A DNA stretch of 9,607 bases. Origin: an uncultured Oscillospiraceae bacterium. Its GTDB lineage: Bacteria; Bacillota; Clostridia; Oscillospirales; Oscillospiraceae. Below, in pieces: positions 1 through 4,806 of this stretch. The stretch lies in contig CAKUEI010000065.1 of assembly GCA_934646175.1 (NCBI GenBank), forward strand, positions 1-9,607, read 5' to 3'. A model generated the notes under the pieces. That model saw nothing but the letters and a program-made list of their open reading frames with translations, was not told the DNA's origin and ran no database searches. The first letter of the stretch is position 1; each line of letters starts with the position of its first letter. Made by a program: the position numbers and the translations under genes.

Positions 1-24
1 CTAACCTGTTTGCCCTCTGCCCTT

Positions 25-76
25 AAAAGCGTTGATTTTACTGGGTTTCTGCTTGTTTTCCTATGTCAACGCTCTT
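25..76 (-). terminator. Possible weak terminator after the MATE gene
   Basis: An inverted repeat pairs 25-35 with 66-76 (10 of 11 positions). Read on the minus strand, the second arm ends in TTTT, so the stem is followed by a short U run, starting about 18 bases past the MATE stop codon. The loop is about 30 nt, which is long for an intrinsic terminator, and the U run is only four bases, so this is a tentative call. No gene is visible in the first 93 bases. Confidence 0.35.
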
Positions 77-93
77 GAACCGGACGGGCTTTT

Positions 94-1449
94 TTATTGC
101 TTTTTGCCGAAGAAAAGCTCCGGGGACTTCCTGCGCAGGAAGGAAAAGTACACCAGTAGGATGGCGATGGAGGCAAGGGAGGCCGCCGGCGGCGCAAACC
201 CCATGCCGCAAAGCGATGTGGTCACGGTGCGGCTCATGGCATAGGAGACGGGGATACGCACCAGGAAGGTTGCCAGCAGGCTGTGGATCATGGAGATCAT
301 GGAGCGGCCCAGCCCACTGAAGTAGGAGTTTAAGGGGAACACGAAGGACACCAGAATGCAGTCCAGCGAGTAAGAGCGCAGATAGGTGGCCGCCATGGAT
401 ACCACCGCGCTGTCCTTGGAGAAAATGGCCGTCAGAGTCTGGGGGAAGAACTGGCAGTAAAGGCAGACCAGAATGCCGAAGATCAGGGAGTAGAGGATGC
501 CGTGCTTTGCGGTCTGGAAGGCGCGCTCCGGTTTTCCAGCCCCCAGATTCTGGGCCGCCATGGCGGCCACAGCGGAACCGAAGGAAAGGGGCGGCAGCAT
601 GGCGAAGTAGATGATCTTTTCCACAATGCCCACCGAAGCGGAGGCGGTCAGGCTGATGCCGTTTACGATGGCCGTGATGATCAGGAAGGAGAGGGTGATC
701 AGCGCCTCTTGCAGGGCTAGAGGGCACCCCACCTTGACGATCTGAAGGACGGAGGTGCGCTGCGGGGCGAAGTGGCGGCGGAGCAGCGGGAAGGGAAGGC
801 CCTTCTTTGCGATGTACCAGAGAGCCAGCAGAAAGCTGATGGCCTGAGCGGAGACGGTGGCCAGCGCCGCCCCCAGCGCCCCCAGCTGAAAGAGCCCGAT
901 GAGGATAAGGTCCGCCGCGATGTTGATGACGCAGGCGACGGCGATGAAAAAGAGAGGCCGCTTGGAGTCCCCCAGCCCGCGGAAAATGGCGCTGATGGCG
1001 TGATACCCCACGGTAAAGGGGATGCCGCAGGCGCAGGCAAAAATATACTTCTGCGCCGAGCTTACGGCCTCGTCCGGAACGTGCATGACAGATACGAGAA
1101 AGTTGGTGGCAAGCAGCACTACCGGCGTTAAGATCATGGCCAGCACGATCATGGTGACGGTACCGGAGCCAATGGCCTGAGCGGAGCCTTCGTCGTCTTT
1201 GGCGCCGAACCGGTGGCCAATCAGCACGGTGATGCCGGTGGAAAGGCCAATGGCAATCCCGGCGACGATCTGCATGATCTGGGTGCCGGTGGCCACGGCG
1301 GCCTGGGCGGCGGTGCCTGCAAACTGCCCGGTCACCAGCAGGTCTACTGCGCCGTAAAGGGCCTGCAGCAGGCTGGAAAGCAGGAAGGGGATGGAAAATT
1401 TCAGCAGGGCCGGCCCGATCCTGCCTTCAGTCAGCGGATTATGTCCCAT
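94..1449 (-). CDS. MATE-family efflux transporter
   Basis: This 451-residue integral membrane protein belongs to the MATE (multidrug and toxic compound extrusion) family, which exports cationic drugs or metabolites in exchange for Na+ or H+. The length and the string of about 12 hydrophobic segments fit the family, as does the two-fold repeat. The N-terminal half starts with a helix carrying Asp36 (LYGAVDLLVTGQF) and contains FRGLGDSKRP at 156-165. The C-terminal half carries QNLGAGKPERA at 300-310 and a second FSGLGRS motif near 377-383. The reading frame stays open upstream to a GTG at 1521. I chose ATG at 1449 because an AAGGAGG site lies 8 bases before it and because MGHNPLTEGRIG is a typical MATE N-terminus. 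It is the only gene of its transcript in the window, with a promoter at 1554-1582. The family is certain; the substrate cannot be told from sequence, and no regulator gene lies beside it. Confidence 0.93.
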   Translation of the reverse strand: MGHNPLTEGRIGPALLKFSIPFLLSSLLQALYGAVDLLVTGQFAGTAAQAAVATGTQIMQIVAGIAIGLSTGITVLIGHRFGAKDDEGSAQAIGSGTVTMIVLAMILTPVVLLATNFLVSVMHVPDEAVSSAQKYIFACACGIPFTVGYHAISAIFRGLGDSKRPLFFIAVACVINIAADLILIGLFQLGALGAALATVSAQAISFLLALWYIAKKGLPFPLLRRHFAPQRTSVLQIVKVGCPLALQEALITLSFLIITAIVNGISLTASASVGIVEKIIYFAMLPPLSFGSAVAAMAAQNLGAGKPERAFQTAKHGILYSLIFGILVCLYCQFFPQTLTAIFSKDSAVVSMAATYLRSYSLDCILVSFVFPLNSYFSGLGRSMISMIHSLLATFLVRIPVSYAMSRTVTTSLCGMGFAPPAASLASIAILLVYFSFLRRKSPELFFGKKQ

Positions 1450-1457
1450 GGGGAAAA

Positions 1458-1464
1458 CCTCCTT
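1458..1464 (-). promoter_or_regulatory. Ribosome binding site of the MATE gene
   Basis: The minus strand reads AAGGAGG, 8 bases before the ATG at 1449. This decides the start against the longer in-frame GTG (1521) and ATG (1509) options, which have no comparable site at a suitable distance. Confidence 0.85.
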
Positions 1465-1477
1465 ATGTAGCAAAAGA

Positions 1478-1519
1478 GCTGGACAAGAAACGGAAACTGG
1501 TTCCGCCATCTTATCCAGC
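1478..1519 (-). promoter_or_regulatory. Folded 5' leader hairpin of the MATE mRNA
   Basis: In the minus-strand transcript, positions 1519-1510 pair with 1487-1478 in a 10-bp stem with one U-G wobble. Inside it, 1505-1501 pair with 1495-1491 in a perfect 5-bp stem with a 5-nt loop. The downstream arm is followed by UCUUUUG, so the element could act as a weak attenuator or a stability hairpin. It lies between the predicted transcription start (about 1547) and the ribosome binding site. The pairing is seen directly; any regulatory function is inference. Confidence 0.45.
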
Positions 1520-1553
1520 ACACAATGTGAGAGTACCCTCCGATAGCAAGTTC

Positions 1554-1582
1554 AGTGTAACAAAAAGAAAAAAGAATGTCAA
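1554..1582 (-). promoter_or_regulatory. Sigma-A-type promoter of the MATE gene
   Basis: On the minus strand there is a perfect TTGACA -35 box (1577-1582), a 17-nt T-rich spacer and a TACACT -10 box (1554-1559). A TG one base upstream makes it an extended -10. Transcription should start near 1547, giving an mRNA leader of about 98 nt. The promoter lies just past the terminator of the upstream small gene. Confidence 0.8.
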
Positions 1583-1596
1583 GCGGGAAGAATACG

Positions 1597-1636
1597 AAAA
1601 AAGTCTCTGCGAACCAGCGCACTGCTTCGCAGAGAC
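1597..1636 (-). terminator. Intrinsic terminator of the 33-residue small gene
   Basis: A perfect 11-bp stem pairs 1636-1626 with 1613-1603 around a 12-nt loop. On the minus strand it is followed directly by six U residues (1602-1597). It begins 15 bases after the stop codon of the small ORF at 1652-1753, so that ORF has its own transcript end. In the opposite direction the stem is followed only by CGTTT, so it acts mainly on minus-strand transcription. Confidence 0.85.
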
Positions 1637-1651
1637 CGTTTGGCGCCACGA

Positions 1652-1753
1652 TTACTCGGACTTGGGCTGAGGATTCTTGTTTTCGCCGCTCTGGGGCTTC
1701 TTGTTCTCGGGGCCCTGATGCTTCTTATTCTGGGGATCATGCTTATCCTGCAT
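1652..1753 (-). CDS. Small hydrophilic Lys/Asn/Gln/Pro-rich repeat protein (33 residues)
   Basis: I do not recognise a named family for this 33-residue protein. It starts MQDKHDPQ and then has three eight-residue repeats: QNKKHQGP (8-15), ENKKPQSG (16-23) and ENKNPQPK (24-31), ending SE. It has no Ile, Leu, Val, Phe, Tyr, Trp, Cys, Ala, Thr or Arg, so it cannot form a hydrophobic core and should be disordered and soluble; the net charge is slightly positive. Evidence that it is a gene is external to the protein: a ribosome binding site matching 8 of 9 bases of AGGAGGTGA at the right distance, and an intrinsic terminator 15 bases after the stop. The frame is open upstream to 1960, but that extension runs antisense into nrdR and has no start signal. 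Small Asn/Gln/Lys-rich proteins, including gamma-type small acid-soluble spore proteins, occur in spore formers; a link is speculation. I saw no clear promoter in the 130 bases upstream. Confidence 0.7.
   Translation of the reverse strand: MQDKHDPQNKKHQGPENKKPQSGENKNPQPKSE
1661..1732 (-). repeat. Three tandem 24-bp coding repeats in the small protein gene
   Basis: Residues 8-31 of the small protein are three eight-codon units. In every unit positions 2, 3 and 6 are Asn, Lys and Gln. The DNA units are diverged but align with a period of 24 bases, best seen in the plus-strand TTCTTGTTCTC-like core that recurs in each. Confidence 0.65.
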
Positions 1754-1758
1754 ACCGC

Positions 1759-1767
1759 TCACCTCCC
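1759..1767 (-). promoter_or_regulatory. Strong ribosome binding site of the small protein gene
   Basis: The minus strand reads GGGAGGTGA, which matches the anti-16S consensus AGGAGGTGA at 8 of 9 positions. It sits 5 bases before the ATG at 1753. This is the main sequence evidence that the 33-codon frame is translated. Confidence 0.8.
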
Positions 1768-1816
1768 TTGTACAGTGGATAGGATGGCCCGGGAAGGGAG
1801 AAATATGCAGGGGAAG

Positions 1817-1840
1817 AGAAAAAATGTGTGCATTTTTTCT
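1817..1840. promoter_or_regulatory. Perfect 10+10 bp inverted repeat, candidate operator
   Basis: AGAAAAAATG (1817-1826) and CATTTTTTCT (1831-1840) are perfect inverted copies around a TGTG spacer. The repeat covers the -35 region of the nrdR promoter and lies between nrdR and the divergent small gene, so a bound protein could affect both. The arms contain only two G-C pairs each, which makes a transcription terminator unlikely. It does not look like the NrdR box as I know it (roughly ACACWATATWGTGT). Confidence 0.5.
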
Positions 1841-1855
1841 GGGAGCTGTTATAAT
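1827..1855 (+). promoter_or_regulatory. Promoter of nrdR
   Basis: A perfect TATAAT -10 box (1850-1855) is preceded by the extended-10 TG at 1847-1848. The -35 region 17 bases upstream is TGTGCA (1827-1832), only 3 of 6 consensus positions, which is common for extended -10 promoters. Transcription should start near 1862, about 25 bases before the nrdR start codon. Confidence 0.7.
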
Positions 1856-1886
1856 AGGGCTATCTGAGAAAAAGGGAGGACACGCA

Positions 1887-2342
1887 ATGAGGTGCCCGTA
1901 TTGTGCCCATCCGGAGAGCAAGGTGGTAGACTCCCGCCCTGCGGATGAAGGTGCCAGCATCCGCCGCCGCAGAGAATGCCTTGCCTGCCGCCGGCGTTTT
2001 ACGACCTATGAGACCATCGAGAGTATGCCGGTGGTGGTGATCAAAAAGGACGGAAGCCGCCAGAGCTTTGACCGCAGCAAGGTCCTCTCCGGCGTCATCC
2101 GTGCCTGCGAAAAGCGCCCTGTTCCGCTGGATATACAGGAGAAGATCGTCAGCGAGGTGGAGCAGACCCTTCAGAACGAAATGGACCGTGAGATTCCCTC
2201 CGCCCGGATCGGCGAACTGGTCATGGACAAGCTGAAGGACGTGGACGAGGTAGCCTATGTCCGCTTCGCGTCGGTCTACCGTCAGTTTAAGGATGTGGAC
2301 AGTTTCATGCGCGAGATCACCAAGCTGCTGGAAAGCCGCTGA
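1887..2342 (+). CDS. nrdR: Transcriptional repressor NrdR
   Basis: NrdR is a nucleotide-sensing repressor that binds paired NrdR boxes upstream of ribonucleotide reductase genes when its ATP-cone holds dATP/ATP. This protein is 151 residues, the usual family length. Residues 1-45 form the zinc ribbon, with Cys3, Cys6, Cys31 and Cys34 as ligands and the family hallmark CPYC and RRRRECLACRRRFTTYE sections. Residues about 49-139 are the ATP-cone, beginning PVVVIKKDGSRQSFDRSK. The frame is open upstream to 1824, but ATG at 1887 is right: it starts MRCPYC as in other NrdR proteins and has GGGAGGA 6 bases before it (1874-1880). It is transcribed alone, from the promoter at 1827-1855 to the terminator at 2351-2386. 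No ribonucleotide reductase gene is in the window, so its targets are elsewhere. Confidence 0.97.
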   Translation: MRCPYCAHPESKVVDSRPADEGASIRRRRECLACRRRFTTYETIESMPVVVIKKDGSRQSFDRSKVLSGVIRACEKRPVPLDIQEKIVSEVEQTLQNEMDREIPSARIGELVMDKLKDVDEVAYVRFASVYRQFKDVDSFMREITKLLESR

Positions 2343-2350
2343 CCATTCGG

Positions 2351-2386
2351 AAGGCAGTGCTGTATGATTTACGGCGCTGCCTTTTT
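2351..2386 (+). terminator. Intrinsic terminator of nrdR
   Basis: Positions 2351-2362 pair with 2372-2383 in a 12-bp stem containing two G-U wobbles, with a 9-nt loop and a U run at 2382-2386. It begins 8 bases after the nrdR stop. On the minus strand the wobbles become C-A mismatches and no U run follows, so it should be a poor terminator for the converging DUF421-DUF4363 operon. Confidence 0.85.
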
Positions 2387-2392
2387 GCTTGC

Positions 2393-2773
2393 TTACAATA
2401 TGTTTTTCAGCGTAGGGGCCTCCATATCCGCCAGCAGCAGAAGCTGGGCGGTGAGCCGCGCGTTGGCCGCGGCGTATTCCACGGTCTCTTTCTGGCCGAG
2501 CAGGGCCAGCGCCTCCTGAAAACCGGTCTGCACTGCGTCCGTGTCCGAATGGCGCAGCACCAGACAAAAATACCCGGAGTCCTTCTGCCATTGCGCTTGG
2601 GCCTTCCGAGTGAAGTCCTGCGCCGCCTCCCAGTCGCCGGAGAGAGCCGCGGTCTCTGCCCGCCGGAGACCCTCCAGCAGAATGTCCGTCCGGCGCTGAA
2701 TGGCGGCGGCGTTTATCAGGGTCAGGAGAAAGATCAGTGCCAGGGTCAGTACCGCCAGCCACAGCTTTTTCAT
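2393..2773 (-). CDS. DUF4363 family protein
   Basis: This 126-residue protein matches the DUF4363 family, whose biochemical role is unknown. Residues 1-24 are a single hydrophobic N-terminal segment (MKKLWLAVLTLALIFLLTLI), a membrane anchor or uncleaved signal. The rest is helical, with family traits: a Trp-containing stretch at 47-62 (DWEAAQDFTRKAQAQW), a conserved His-Ser-Asp-Thr-Asp region near 75-79, and the C-terminal ending TLKNIL. The frame is open upstream, but ATG at 2773 is chosen because GGGAGG lies 7 bases before it and its ATGA overlaps the DUF421 stop. This tight overlap implies translational coupling. DUF4363 genes commonly follow DUF421 genes in spore-forming Clostridia, so the pair probably works together in a membrane. 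It converges on nrdR, with 50 bases between the two stop codons. Confidence 0.85.
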   Translation of the reverse strand: MKKLWLAVLTLALIFLLTLINAAAIQRRTDILLEGLRRAETAALSGDWEAAQDFTRKAQAQWQKDSGYFCLVLRHSDTDAVQTGFQEALALLGQKETVEYAAANARLTAQLLLLADMEAPTLKNIL

Positions 2774-3450
2774 TTTGCCGCCTCCCGGGATACGCAGTAG
2801 ACCTGATTCTGCTCGTCCACCGTCATGAGGAATACCTCCTTGATCTCCCGGAGACCCTGCGCCTGCAGCTGCTTTTTCAGCCATTGCTCGTTCAGGCCTC
2901 GGGTCTTCAAATTGCGGGCAAGAAGGCGCCCGTCGTTGATGATCACCAACGGCAGCGCCGCATCCGGCGGGAAAATGCCAAGCTGCTTGGCCGTCACCGG
3001 CCGCTCCTCCGCATTCAGCAGGACGGAAAGGCGGCCGTTGGTTTCCAGAATGGCGTACTTCACTGTGGAAAGGTCGGAGACTCCCTGCATCCGCAGTTCT
3101 TCCATCAGCTCGTCCACGGTCACGCGGTTGCGCGCCATCTCGCGGCTGCGCAGCTTGCCGTTTTCGATGACGATGCTGGGCCGACCGCACAAAAGGGCGC
3201 GGAAGCGGATGCTTTTCATGGTCAGAACGGACAGGATCATCGTGATGCATAGTAAGGTAACGATGGGAATTACTCCGGCGGCCAGAGGAATGCCAAAATC
3301 CTGCATGGGTACCGCCGCCAGGTCGGAGATGAGCAGCGCCAGCACCAGCTCGGAGGGTTCCAGTTCGCCCACCTGCCGCTTGCCCATGATGCGGATGCCG
3401 AGGATGATCAGGGCGTATAAAATGACCGTGCGGAGAAATGCAATCACCAT
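2770..3450 (-). CDS. DUF421 (YetF-like) membrane protein
   Basis: This 226-residue protein is a DUF421 family member, related to B. subtilis YetF/YkjA/YrbG and to the DUF421 half of the 2Duf protein linked to spore membrane properties. Residues 1-80 hold about three membrane helices and the family core IMGKRQVGELEPSELVLALL (21-40), followed by ISDLAAVPMQD. Residues about 85-226 are the soluble domain, with GRPSIVIENGKL, the ELMEELRMQG helix and AILETNGRLSVLL. The start is ATG at 3450, where the hydrophobic helix begins; a purine-rich GGGAAAGGGGCGG lies at 3461-3473, slightly far from the start. The frame stays open upstream across carA antisense to 4776, but that part has no homology and is an artefact of GC-rich coding DNA. 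It is the first gene of an operon with DUF4363. Function is probably in the spore or cell membrane; the molecular role is unknown. Confidence 0.9.
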   Translation of the reverse strand: MVIAFLRTVILYALIILGIRIMGKRQVGELEPSELVLALLISDLAAVPMQDFGIPLAAGVIPIVTLLCITMILSVLTMKSIRFRALLCGRPSIVIENGKLRSREMARNRVTVDELMEELRMQGVSDLSTVKYAILETNGRLSVLLNAEERPVTAKQLGIFPPDAALPLVIINDGRLLARNLKTRGLNEQWLKKQLQAQGLREIKEVFLMTVDEQNQVYCVSREAAK

Positions 3451-3530
3451 GCTGTGTTTGCCGCCCCTTTCCCAGAGTGTCCGCCCGCGCTGCCGCGCGT
3501 TCGAGCGGGGAGAGAACGGGCTGTTATCAG

Positions 3531-3553
3531 TATTGCCCTGCACGGCGGCAATA
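3531..3553. promoter_or_regulatory. Inverted repeat in the DUF421/carA intergenic region
   Basis: TATTGCC (3531-3537) and GGCAATA (3547-3553) are perfect inverted copies with a 9-nt spacer. They lie about 80-100 bases upstream of the DUF421 start and about 65 bases before the carA -35 box. The repeat could be an operator for DUF421. Reading the minus strand, GGCAATACT (3537-3529) resembles a sigma-F -10 pattern, with GAATA at 3556-3552 as a possible -35, but the 14-nt spacing is short. I see no good sigma-A promoter for DUF421. Confidence 0.3.
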
Positions 3554-3617
3554 TTCCTGCCCGCTTTGGAGAAAACCACGGTTCTCGCGGAAAGAAAGAA
3601 AAAAGCGCGAAACGGCC

Positions 3618-3646
3618 TTGCTATCTGCCGCATTTTTCGGTACAAT
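3618..3646 (+). promoter_or_regulatory. Promoter of the carA-carB-guaA operon
   Basis: TTGCTA (-35, 3618-3623; 4 of 6 consensus) and TACAAT (-10, 3641-3646; 5 of 6) are 17 bases apart. Transcription should start near 3653, giving a leader of about 59 nt before carA. A second -10-like TATAAA at 3655-3660 has no good -35 partner. The rest of the 261-bp intergenic region is unremarkable apart from the inverted repeat at 3531-3553. Confidence 0.7.
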
Positions 3647-3663
3647 AACAAGGATATAAAGGT

Positions 3664-3689
3664 AAGCGGCGTTGATGCGCCGTTTTTTT
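3664..3689 (+). terminator. Leader terminator (candidate attenuator) upstream of carA
   Basis: A hairpin pairs 3664-3671 with 3678-3685: five G-C pairs (CGGCG/CGCCG), a G-U and two A-U, with a 6-nt loop. Seven U residues follow at 3683-3689. It lies after the carA promoter and 10 bases before the carA ribosome binding site, so transcripts must pass it to express the operon, which is the layout of attenuation control. An alternative fold can pair 3678-3681 with 3696-3699 and UUU with AAA, competing with the terminator and touching the ribosome binding site. I find no PyrR binding-loop motif in the leader. The structure is seen directly; regulation is inference. Confidence 0.65.
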
Positions 3690-3698
3690 GAGAAAGGC

Positions 3699-3705
3699 GG
3701 GAGGA
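3699..3705 (+). promoter_or_regulatory. Ribosome binding site of carA
   Basis: GGGAGGA lies 6 bases before a GTG at 3712. This sets the carA start at GTG rather than at the upstream in-frame TTG at 3688, which overlaps the leader U run and has no ribosome binding site. Confidence 0.8.
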
Positions 3706-3711
3706 TACCCA

Positions 3712-4806
3712 GTGAAGGCAACACTGATCTTGGAAAACGGGAAAGTGTTTTCGGGCGAGAGTATCGGCGCAGAGGAAGAGCGGGTCTTTGAAATGGTGTT
3801 CAACACCTCCATGACCGGCTATCAGGAGATTTTGACGGACCCTTCCTATGCCGGACAGGGCATTGTGATGAGCTATCCCCTCATCGGGAATTACGGCGTG
3901 AACCATGAGGATAACGAGTCCTGCCGCCCCTGGGCGGAGGCGCTGATCGTCCGTCATCTCTCTGACCGCGGCAGCAATTTCCGCTGCGAGGATACGCTGG
4001 ATCATTATCTGAAACAACATCATATCCCCGGGATTCAGGGCGTGGACACCCGTGCACTGACTCGCATTCTCCGCAATCAGGGTACCATGAACGGTATGAT
4101 CACCTGTGCGGAGTCTTTTTCTATCCCCGAGATGCTGGAGAAGATCCGTGCCTACCGCGTGGAGGGCAAGGTGGAGATGACCAGCCGGAAAGAGCCGGAG
4201 GTGATCCCCGCGGAAGGGAAGCAGCGCTTCCGCGTTGCCCTGATGGATTACGGCGTGAAGCAGAATATGATCGGCTGCCTTTCCCGCCGCGGGTGCGAGG
4301 TCACCGCGTTCCCTGCCCGCACGCCCGCAGCCGCCCTGCTGGAGGGCGGCTTTGACGGCGTGATGCTCTCCAACGGCCCCGGCGACCCGGCGGACAACGT
4401 GGAGATCATCGAGGAGGTCCGCAAGCTCTACGAAAGCGACATGCCCATCTTCGCCGTCTGTCTGGGGCACCAGCTGATGGCCCTGGCCACCGGCGCCACC
4501 ACTGCCCGGCTGCCCTTTGGCCACCGCGGCGGCAACCACCCGGTGAAGGACCTGAACGAGGGCCGTGTTTTCATCACCAGCCAGAACCACGGTTACATGG
4601 TGGAAGGGGAGAGTGTGAACCCGGGCGTTGCCGAGATCTCTCACATCAACGTAAACGATAAAACGGTGGAGGGCCTTCGTTATCTGGGGAAGGACATCTT
4701 TACCGTCCAGTTCCACCCGGAGGCGTCTCCCGGCCCTATGGACACCGAGTATTTGTTTGACCGGTTTATCGAGCATATGGAAAAGCGGAAAGGGGGCGCA
4801 CGGTAA
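3712..4806 (+). CDS. carA: Carbamoyl phosphate synthase small subunit (glutamine amidotransferase)
   Basis: CarA hydrolyses glutamine and passes ammonia through a tunnel to CarB, which makes carbamoyl phosphate for pyrimidine and arginine synthesis. The protein is 364 residues, normal for the family. Residues 1-150 form the CarA-specific N-terminal domain, with FNTSMTGYQEILTDPSYAGQ and GIQGVDTRALTRILRNQG. Residues about 175-360 are the class I amidotransferase domain: VALMDYGVKQNM, LSNGPGDP, the nucleophile Cys250 in FAVCLGHQ, then His335 and Glu337 in FHPEASPGP. The full Cys-His-Glu triad is present, so the subunit should be active. The start is GTG at 3712, giving MKATLILENGKVF as in other CarA proteins. 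Its TAA shares one base with the carB ATG, so translation of the two subunits is coupled. It is the first gene of the operon with carB and guaA. Orthologues are also called pyrAA in Bacillus. Confidence 0.97.
   Translation: MKATLILENGKVFSGESIGAEEERVFEMVFNTSMTGYQEILTDPSYAGQGIVMSYPLIGNYGVNHEDNESCRPWAEALIVRHLSDRGSNFRCEDTLDHYLKQHHIPGIQGVDTRALTRILRNQGTMNGMITCAESFSIPEMLEKIRAYRVEGKVEMTSRKEPEVIPAEGKQRFRVALMDYGVKQNMIGCLSRRGCEVTAFPARTPAAALLEGGFDGVMLSNGPGDPADNVEIIEEVRKLYESDMPIFAVCLGHQLMALATGATTARLPFGHRGGNHPVKDLNEGRVFITSQNHGYMVEGESVNPGVAEISHINVNDKTVEGLRYLGKDIFTVQFHPEASPGPMDTEYLFDRFIEHMEKRKGGAR

Noticed and set aside
1..93. Plus-strand terminator or gene fragment at the left edge (GGACGGGCTTTTTT)
   Set aside because: The GC block before the T run has no complementary arm in the window, and no plus-strand protein frame with homology ends there.
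1450..1521. Upstream in-frame GTG (1521) or ATG (1509) as the MATE start
   Set aside because: Neither has a suitably placed ribosome binding site, the region folds as a leader hairpin, and MATE homology begins right after ATG 1449.
1754..1960. 102-residue extension of the small minus-strand gene
   Set aside because: The upstream part runs antisense into nrdR, has no ribosome binding site at its start, and the internal ATG at 1753 has a near-perfect one.
3647..3711. PyrR attenuation element in the carA leader
   Set aside because: No sequence like the PyrR binding loop (ARUCCNGNGAGGYU) is present and the leader before the terminator is too short for the usual anti-antiterminator/antiterminator set.
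3675..3791. Possible leader peptide: ATG at 3675, 38 codons, out of frame with carA and overlapping its start
   Set aside because: Its start lies inside the terminator hairpin with only a distant AAAGG upstream, and the peptide has no run of regulatory codons.
3451..4776. Long minus-strand reading frame continuing upstream of DUF421 across carA
   Set aside because: It is the antisense of carA, stays open because of GC-rich third positions, has low-complexity His/Gly/Leu-rich content, and DUF421 itself starts cleanly at 3450.
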